This document shows, in pieces, positions 57,589 to 64,000 of a stretch of DNA of 64,000 nt. Every line of letters begins with the position of its first letter. Position 1 is the first letter of the stretch. The stretch spans positions 76,736,501-76,800,500 of the forward strand of contig NW_024466599.1 of assembly GCF_017591425.1 (NCBI RefSeq), written 5' to 3'. The position numbers and the translations under genes are program-made. The notes beneath the pieces were generated by a model. It saw nothing but the letters and a program-made list of their open reading frames with translations, did no database searches and was not told the DNA's origin. Origin of the DNA: Ochotona curzoniae (lineage: Eukaryota > Chordata > Mammalia > Lagomorpha > Ochotonidae).

Positions 57589-58130
57589 TGTTAGGTCTAG
57601 ATTGATCCTTGAACCACACACAGACAAGTTCCACACTCAACAATGGAAAAGCAAAGAAACTTAATTACTAGCTTGAGCTAGGGTCCCAGTCTCCTCCAAC
57701 TCAGTGGAGTCTTGACAAGGACCCTGCCCATCGCTCTCAGGCAGTTTTTAGCCCCTCTAGTCACATACATCAGGCACACAGCAGTACAGATCAGATATCA
57801 CAAAATTATGCGGGACAACGATGATTGGCCGGTTTCCTTCACCCGATTCTAAGGGCTTACTAAATCTTTCCCCATTGGCTCTTGCTCCCTGGAGGTGATC
57901 ACTCTGGGGAAATGGCCCACTTTCTGACCCAATGCTCGTCATGGTGTTAGTCCTGTTCTTTGTACTCTGAGCTAAGCAATCATTACTGAAGCTCAAATCA
58001 GTGGTTAGGGTAACAGTTGATCAACCAGCATTATTCTGATGTCACTTAGCATTCTTATGCTTTCAATGACTCAGTAATCTCGACTCGTCTACACTTCTTT
58101 TAGCATTAACTTGTTGCTTGTCCCTAACTG
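57589..58130 (-). mobile_element. solo LTR, ERV1-like, nested in a CSINE
   Basis: On the minus strand the order is that of a gammaretrovirus-type LTR: two CCAAT boxes (antisense ATTGG at 57874 and 57824), a TAAAAA box (57745-57750), 85 bp further a weak poly(A) signal region (about 57656-57665), then a short U5. Ends TGTTAGG and CCTAACT form an inverted pair with one change. No internal viral sequence is present, so this is an old solo LTR left by recombination between two LTRs. The short direct repeat at the ends is worn (CTCC and CTAC). Confidence 0.7.
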
Positions 58131-58312
58131 ATTCTACCCCTACTTAAAATCGTATCCCAATACCCAAGTCTCACCTGGAAAGTAGTAGAAGACGTCCCAA
58201 GTTCTCGGGCCCATGCCACCTATAGGGAAGACGCAGATGGTGGTCCTAGCTTCTGCCTGGGTCAGCCCTAATTGTTGCACTGCTGTGACTAACCCTGTGA
58301 TAGATGGAAACT
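58131..58312 (+). repeat. old CSINE, right half
   Basis: Continues the SINE broken at 57588: 'AGTCTCACCTGGAAAGTAGT', 'AGAAGACGTCCCAAGTTCTC', 'CATGCCACCTATAGGGAAG' and 'TTCTGCCTGGGTCAGCCCTA'. The 3' tail is lost. Confidence 0.75.
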
Positions 58313-58414
58313 TTAAAGAAAAACCTACAGATATGAAACCCAACACATCAGGAAGATATTTCAAAAATTTTAGGGCGTATCAAAGAGGTTTACGATCTAT
58401 TAGACATTGTTTCC

Positions 58415-58720
58415 AGAATATGTACTTCCCATGAACTTTTTGAATAATCCTCATGTAGCTTCCTGAATTAAGAAAAGATTTCTCAGCAACAAGTGTATTA
58501 TATACCAACCCTGGGCTGTTGGAGCCTAAATATCAATGAAAGTTTTCCTTCCACTGAGTTAAACAAACAAACAAAGTAAAACTCAAAGTCTACATGGAAT
58601 AGCAGAGTTAAAATTTATTTTTGATATTGGTGTAAAAACGTTTTGAAATCCATGCATGGTTTCTTTCACCCATGCAATTTTAAACAAATTTTTGAAGACT
58701 TCTCAGATATGTGAGTTTCA
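58415..58720. repeat. unclassified interspersed repeat, copy 2
   Basis: 'TTAAAATTTATTTTTGATAT', 'TTGAAATCCATGCATGGTTT', and 'TTTTTGAAGACTTCTC' match the outline of 8512-8660. 'CTTCCCATGAACTTTTTGAA' at 58425 looks like a second partial unit. Confidence 0.35.
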
Positions 58721-58852
58721 AAATTTTCTTAATCAAGGTCACCTTACCTTTTCACTTCATTTTCAACTTACCAGTAAACTCATGCTGATTTGAGGGCTAC
58801 AGGAGAGATTCTTGTTTGGGGGGAAAGCAGCTTGTTAAAACCAGTCTATTGG

Positions 58853-59188
58853 GGCCCGGCGGTGTTGTGTAGCGGCTAAAGTTCTTGCATTGAACACACC
58901 GGGATCCCATATGGAAGCCGGTTCTAATCCCGGCTGCTCCACTTCCCATCCAGCTCCCTGCTTGTGGCCTGGGAAAGCAGTCAAGGATGGCCCAAAGCCT
59001 TGGGACCCTCCACTCATGTGGGATACCCGGAAGAAGTTCCTGGCTCCTGGCTTCGGATCCACATAGCATTGGCTGTTGCACTCACTTGGGGAGTGAATCA
59101 TCGGACAGAAGATCTTCCTTTCTGTCTCTCCTCCTCTCTGTATATCTGACTTTGTAATGAAAAATAAATGAATCTTAAAAAAAAAAAA
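58853..59188 (+). repeat. young CSINE, forward, perfect 11-bp TSD
   Basis: CAGTCTATTGG at 58842-58852 and 59189-59199. The head 'GGCCCGGCGGTGTTGTGTAG', 'GCCGGTTCTAATCCCGGC' and the intact CT-rich 3' block are near consensus, with an A-tail of about 12. Confidence 0.95.
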
Positions 59189-59199
59189 CAGTCTATTGG

Positions 59200-60568
59200 A
59201 GTTGAGTCAGTGTGGTCGCCTATCCATCGACTAGGGGGGAGTGGCACAAGATGACACTTCTGAAGATGACTCAGTTTTTCACATTTCTCTTGATCCTGCA
59301 CTCACCAGACTTTATGTGGATTGGAGTTTGTCTTTGAACCTGCACTTGGGTTACAAATTAGCAGGTACTAAACCTTTCCCTTAGTTTACCCTTTATAAAG
59401 TTTATAAAACACATGCTTCTTTGACAATTCAGAGTATCCACATATTTTCTTCAATGCCAAACTGGGAGAACAGTAAGCACGTGGACCTACCCATTAGTGG
59501 AGCTTTCCATTTGCCCTCTGCAACAATTTGAAGTGAGGAAGCTGCAATCCAGCTGCATAATTATGTGTGTCTTTGTAAACTCTTTCAGCTCCAAGATACT
59601 GCCATTTCATCATGAAGGATATTATTTCATGATATCACTTGCGTTTGTTAGTTTGCACGAGCCGTCATGGAGCATTAGAAAGAAGCAGGTGCTAAACGGA
59701 AGTGTCTATGTTTGCCGAGAGGAAGGTTCCTGCTCCGTGCAGAGCTGGCATTGTGCCTTCCTCCATCCTTTGACCTAGCAGGTGCATTCCCTCTCCTGGC
59801 TTTTTAGCACTCCGAGTAGTGTGATGATAGAAAAACGAACTCAAGTCACCCCACTACAGCAAAACAAGAATAACTTTTTCTTATTACTCTCAGCGACTCC
59901 AGCCTCATTTAGCTTCTGCGAACTGCCTGGCACAAAGGGGTCAAGGGGAAACAGGTCATTAACAGCTCGAAAGATTGATATTCGCTCCTGCTGGTAATTG
60001 TGACTCCTGGCTTAACTGTAGCCATTTGCTGCTGTAAATGGTTTGTTACATCCCCCTTTCCTGCCTCAACCAGTCTAGGCTGATAATGACCAAATGGTAT
60101 AACCAGGGTGAGGTCACACATCCTGGAGGCCTGGGTCAAACGGGGAGGAGTTTAAATGTTAAAAACCTTTTGCTTTAGGGGCCCAGCACAGAGGTCTACC
60201 AGCATTGTACTGTGTGGTTGCCATCCTAACCAGTAAATCAAAGTTGTAAATGTTGACATCTCTGTATATAACGTGCTCTCTGACTGACCTTGTAACCATA
60301 GGGGAAGACTGGTTAGTTTAAGATAAAGGATTCACTTTTTTTTTACCAATAAGTTGACTCATTACTAGCAGGATTAATATTGATCTTTAATAAGTATAAA
60401 AATAAGGCACTAACTGATGAATGTCTTGCTTTGCAAATAACAATATTTCTAAGGCAAAATAATGGAATGCAATCATTTCTGCGATGACAAAAGTTCTGAA
60501 ATCGAGGTGCATAGATCAGTGTTTCACAACATGGACACTGATTTTCGTCATAAAAGTTTTTATGTTTA
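59200..60568. other. mostly unique sequence
   Basis: No gene seen. 'GGGGCCCAGCACAGAGGTCT' at about 60178 is a short CSINE head fragment without a body. The 93-codon frame at 59497-59778 has no domain. Confidence 0.5.
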
Positions 60569-60900
60569 GGGCCCGGTGCGGTGGCGCAAGTGGTTAAAGG
60601 TCCTCGCCTTGCACGCCCGGGATCCCATATGGGCGCCGGTTCTAATCCCGGCAGCCCCGCTTCCCTTCCAGCTCCCTGCCTGTGGCCTGGGAAAGCAGTC
60701 AAGGATGGCCCAAAGCTTTGGGACCCTGCACCTGCGTGGGAGACCCGGAAGAGGCTCCTGGCTTCGGATCGGCATAGTATCTGCCATTGCGCTCACTTGG
60801 GGAGTGAATCATCGGACGGAAGATCTTCCTCTCTGTCTCTCCTCTCTGTATATCTGCCTTTCCAATAAAAAAAATAATAAAAATAAATCTTTAAAAAAAA
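60569..60900 (+). repeat. young CSINE, forward, with TSD
   Basis: AAGTTTTTATGTTTA (60554-60568) and AATTTTTTATGTTTA (60901-60915), 14 of 15. The head 'GGGCCCGGTGCGGTGGCGCA' keeps a good A-box and 'GCCGGTTCTAATCCCGGC' a good B-box, the internal promoter of RNA polymerase III. With the copies at 17.7 and 40.1 kb it belongs to the same young subfamily ('GGCGCAAGTGGTTAAAGGTC'). Confidence 0.96.
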
Positions 60901-61232
60901 AATTTTTTATGTTTAAAGGGATGTGACAGAAGTTTGCTTTGCAGTGGGGAGAAACTGGTTTTCTTTCCAGAGAACTGGGTAATCTTTTACGTCAGGTAGT
61001 CTTAAAATATACAGAGTTATAAATAAATTTAAATCTACACATTAATACATATTTTAGGCCGTGTTGGTTCTTTAGAAATGGTTAGTTAAAAATGAAAATA
61101 TTATATAGTATATTGCCAGTTTTTCATTTCTAAATTATGCAGAAGCCCAACCGGGTTACAGCAATCTCCCTACAAAGATATTTTAAAAATGGAGAAAAGT
61201 GACATTCTTAGAGGGAAATCAGAAAGATAAGT
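60901..61232. other. unique AT-rich spacer
   Basis: No feature recognised. Confidence 0.5.
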
Positions 61233-61887
61233 TACTCCCCACTAAGGCATTGAAGATTTCTCTGCACATCCCTCCACAAACTGTTCTGCACCTCAACTGT
61301 TGACATATGCCTTATTAGAGTTATAAGCCAGTTTAGACTATCCTAAAATCTGCCAAGTTCAATAAAAATCATGCTTTAACACTATAAACTGCTAAATACT
61401 AAAATGATAATAGACGCAAGACAGCTCAATAGTACCCTATAGCCATTTTAAGGTGAATAGCAGCCGGTTGTATATAAACTAAAATGGAAATATCAAAGAA
61501 GTAGTCACAGGATGTGGTTAAGAACCTGTATTTTTTTTTTTTTAACATATTGGTTACTCAGTACCATGTCAATTAACTCCATGATGTTGTAAATTGTTGT
61601 TGATGTTATGTTGGGGCTTTTAAGTGGTCGGGATGATATTCTGCCAACTCAGCCTTCAGACCAGAGAGGGTCTCCCCAAGAAACCGTTGAACGTATCTGG
61701 ACAATTAGATGTTGAAATCTATGCTTGGTCCACGCCTACCATGGCTGGATTTGAACTGTAATATTGCACCAAGGTGGAGGAATCCACCATGGGGGACAAG
61801 CACGGGGAGGGGTTAGGGGAACCTCAGAGCCTATAAAACTGTGTCACAAAATGAGATGTAATCAATGAAAAGAAAGAAAGAAAAGAA
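61233..61887 (+). mobile_element. young lagomorph L1, 5'-truncated 3' UTR with TSD
   Basis: AGAAAGATAAGT (61221-61232) and AGAATGATAAGT (61888-61899), 11 of 12. The body matches the minus strand of 8857-9550 ('TTATAAGCCAGTTTAGAC', 'CATATTGGTTACTCAGTACC', 'TGTTGTTGATGTTATGTTGG', 'CCAGAGAGGGTCTCCCCAAG'). It ends 'TGTGTCACAAAATGAGATG' with a GAAA-rich tail. It is non-coding. Confidence 0.88.
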
Positions 61888-62089
61888 AGAATGATAAGTG
61901 ATAGATAGGCTGGCAATTCAACCCCGTTCCCATAACTGTGTTCAGGAAAGGATTTGTCTTTGCTGTATTTTCCAATTGATTGATATTTCTGAAGGGCAAA
62001 TACAAGCAGAATGAGCTTTCTGTCACAGCATCCCTGAGGCTATGAACTGGTTCAAGTGTTACACACCCCATAGGTTCTTGCCTCGGCCC

Positions 62090-62290
62090 CTCCTTTAAGC
62101 CCTACCAGGTACGTTTCTTAATGCGGCTCATCCCTCAGCTGTCACCTCCCTTAGAATCCTTTCTGCTCTTTCCAATGTCCCCTCTTTTGAATCTTTCCTT
62201 AAAATCCCTGGCACTATTTCAGTCTTACTGTATAGTATGATTCTTAGCCTATTTGGTGAAATCTGTAGAAAACAAGTTGCTACAGAATAG
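62090..62290 (+). repeat. L2 LINE fragment
   Basis: 'CCTCAGCTGTCACCTCCCTT', 'AGAATCCTTTCTGCTCTTTC', 'CCAATGTCCCCTCTTTTGAA' and 'CCCTGGCACTATTTCAGTCT' follow the L2 end upstream of its last block. Confidence 0.55.
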
Positions 62291-62370
62291 GAATCACAGG
62301 TCCTTGGCCTGATAGTTTCTGAAACATTGGCATATGCCTACGAAAGAGCGAAAAAAATCAATTAACTTTG

Positions 62371-62700
62371 GACCCAGCACAGTGGCCTAGCAGCTGAAGT
62401 CCTCGCCTTGAACGCGTCAGGATCCCATACGGGCACCAGTTATAGTCCTGGCGGTTCCACTTCCCATCCAGCTCCCTGATTGTGGCCTGGGAAAGCAGTT
62501 GAGGACGGCCCGAAGCCTTGGGACCCTGCACTCATGTGGGATACCTGGAAGAAGCTCCTGGCTCCTGGCTTTGGATTGGCATAGCATCGGCCGTTGCACT
62601 CACTTGGTGAGTGAATCATCAGATGAAAGATCTTCCTTTCTGTCTCTCCTCCTCTCTGTATATTTGACTTTCCAATAAATAAATAAATCTTAAAAAAAAA
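62371..62700 (+). repeat. CSINE, forward, perfect TSD
   Basis: TCAATTAACTTTG at 62358-62370 and 62701-62713, plus A's. 'ACCCAGCACAGTGGCCTAGC', 'CTTGAACGCGTCAGGATCCC' and tail 'TTTCCAATAAATAAATAAAT'. Confidence 0.95.
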
Positions 62701-62882
62701 TCAATTAACTTTGATACCAAGGGTAACACAAAGCACGGATATAGTAACAATCAGATTTCCTTCATTTTCAATCTACTAGCACACTTGAATGTCAAATATG
62801 ATATACAGTTTAATCTTATTTTTAATCGGGTCTAACATGTTTTATCAACATATTATTTCACTCATTTAAACTTAATTGTATT

Positions 62883-63210
62883 TTTTAAACATTTATTTTT
62901 ATTTGAAAGTCAGATTTACAGAGAGAGAAGGACAGACAGAGAGGAAGATCTTCCATCCAACGATTCACTCCCCAAGTGGCCACAACTGCCAGAGTTGAGC
63001 TAATCTGAAGCCAGAAACCAAAAGCCTCCTCTGGGTCTCCCACGCAGGTGCAGGGTCCCAAGGCTTTGGGCTGTCCTCAACTGCTTTCCCAGGCCACAAG
63101 CAGGGAGCTGGATGGGAAGAAGAGCAGCCGGTATTAGAACCGGAGACCACATGAAATTCTGAAGCATGCAAGGAGAAGATGTTAGGCACTAGGTTGCCAT
63201 GCTGGGCCCG
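62883..63210 (-). repeat. CSINE, reverse
   Basis: 'TTTATTTGAAAGTCAGATTT', 'ACGATTCACTCCCCAAGTGG', 'TATTAGAACCGGAGACCACA', antisense head 'GTTGCCATGCTGGGCCC'. Full length, moderately diverged. Confidence 0.9.
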
Positions 63211-63533
63211 GTAGTGTTCTTGTAATAACTTAATTTTTCATTTGACAGTCCAGTTTTTTTGTTATGTATCTTGTGAATCTGCTGTTCCTGTGTTTATGTT
63301 TGACTTTATTTTGCATTAAGCAAACATCTGCATGTGAAGATTTTCATTTTTGGTGATGTTTTTCACTCTATGACTTGGGGTATTGGCTCTGAGGTTTATC
63401 GGCTGAGCGATGCCTTATCAGAATTAGCTTCAGATTATGAGTGCTGTTTCTGTATAGTCTGTTTTCTTTTTTCCTTTATGTGACAGTATTCTGATACACA
63501 TTACATTTTTTATCATTGCAACCCCAATAATAA
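63211..63533. other. unique sequence
   Basis: AT-rich, no feature recognised. Confidence 0.5.
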
Positions 63534-63550
63534 AACTGGTACAATTATTT

Positions 63551-63731
63551 GAAACTATTTATATGTTTTTTATTGTAAAGGCAGATATTTGCAGTGAGAA
63601 ATAGCTACAGAGAGAAAGATCTTTCATCTGCTGGTCCATTCCCCAAGTGGCCATGGCTGGAGCTGAGCCAATCTGAAGCCAGATGCTTCTTCTGGGTGAG
63701 GCTTAAGACACCGAACCATTGCACCAGGCCC
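63551..63731 (-). repeat. CSINE, reverse, with large internal deletion
   Basis: AACTGGTACAATTATTT (63534-63550) and AACTGGTATAGTTATTA (63732-63748) flank it (14 of 17). Tail and head ends are both present. The body jumps from 'GCTTCTTCTGGGT' to 'GAGGCTTAAGACACC', losing about 140 bp of the usual element. Confidence 0.88.
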
Positions 63732-63887
63732 AACTGGTATAGTTATTACTTTAAAAGAAACAAGTCTTTTTCCAAGCACAGTATATATCCTTTGTGTGTC
63801 CATACTAGCTTATATATGTGTTACTTTGCAAACTTACAAGCTATTTGAAGGAGACAGACAGCAATAGAAAGAAACTGAATTTCAGTC
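63732..63887. other. unique spacer
   Basis: No feature recognised. Confidence 0.5.
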
Positions 63888-64000
63888 CCCAAATGCTTGC
63901 AGTTTTCTGGAGCTGGCCAGATGTCAGAGCAAGAAACACAACCCAGGTGTCTCTGAAGACTGGGGGAGGAAACACCTGTGGCGCCCCCAGTTGTGCCTTA
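63888..64000 (-). repeat. probable old CSINE, cut by window end
   Basis: 'GTCCCCAAATGCTTGCAGTT', 'GAGCTGGCCAGATGTCAGAG' and 'AACCCAGGTGTCTC' resemble antisense middle blocks of the older subfamily. Confidence 0.45.

Overview
This is a mammalian nuclear sequence, AT-rich and intergenic or intronic, with no protein-coding gene that I can support. The long open frames lie in repeats or are not backed by any recognisable domain, splice pattern or homology. The signature is lagomorph. More than 30 copies of a tRNA-derived C-type SINE (CSINE) about 330 bp long occur on both strands. Their head carries the phrases GATCCCATATGGGCGCCGG and TTCTAATCCCGGC, and their tail ends in a CT-rich stretch plus AATAAA-type A-rich sequence. 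That head sequence fits pika (Ochotona) better than rabbit. The species is my inference; the family is clear from the sequence.

Layout. 0-11 kb is dense in repeats: old and middle-aged CSINEs, a MER2-like DNA transposon fragment, a long L1 mosaic (4.2-8.5 kb) and a separate twin-primed L1 (8.85-10.5 kb) with target-site duplications (TSDs). 11-15.5 kb is mostly unique sequence with microsatellites. 15.5-21.4 kb holds more CSINEs, including a young one at 17.73-18.06 kb with a perfect 14-bp TSD. 21.4-23.85 kb is unique. 23.86-28.97 kb is the most unusual part. It holds a 1.4 kb reverse-strand retrocopy with a 17-bp TSD, a CSINE, and a 3.1 kb reverse-strand non-coding retroelement with an A-tail, a 14-bp TSD, a GC-rich 5' end and a degenerate repetitive body. 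29-39.8 kb is largely unique with scattered old CSINEs and a second, truncated copy of the 3.1 kb element family. 39.8-42 kb is a nested cluster: a CSINE inside a CSINE, then a twin-primed L1, then a CSINE. 42-57 kb is mostly unique with CSINEs, MIR, L2 and MER2-like fragments. 57.5-58.3 kb is a CSINE split by a solo ERV1-like LTR. 58.8-64 kb is CSINE-rich with a 5'-truncated L1 3' end.

Nothing here works together as a gene system. What the window records is layered retrotransposition by L1 and by elements L1 mobilises. The best candidate for something undescribed is the 3.1 kb non-coding retroelement at 25,872-28,954, with relatives elsewhere in the window.
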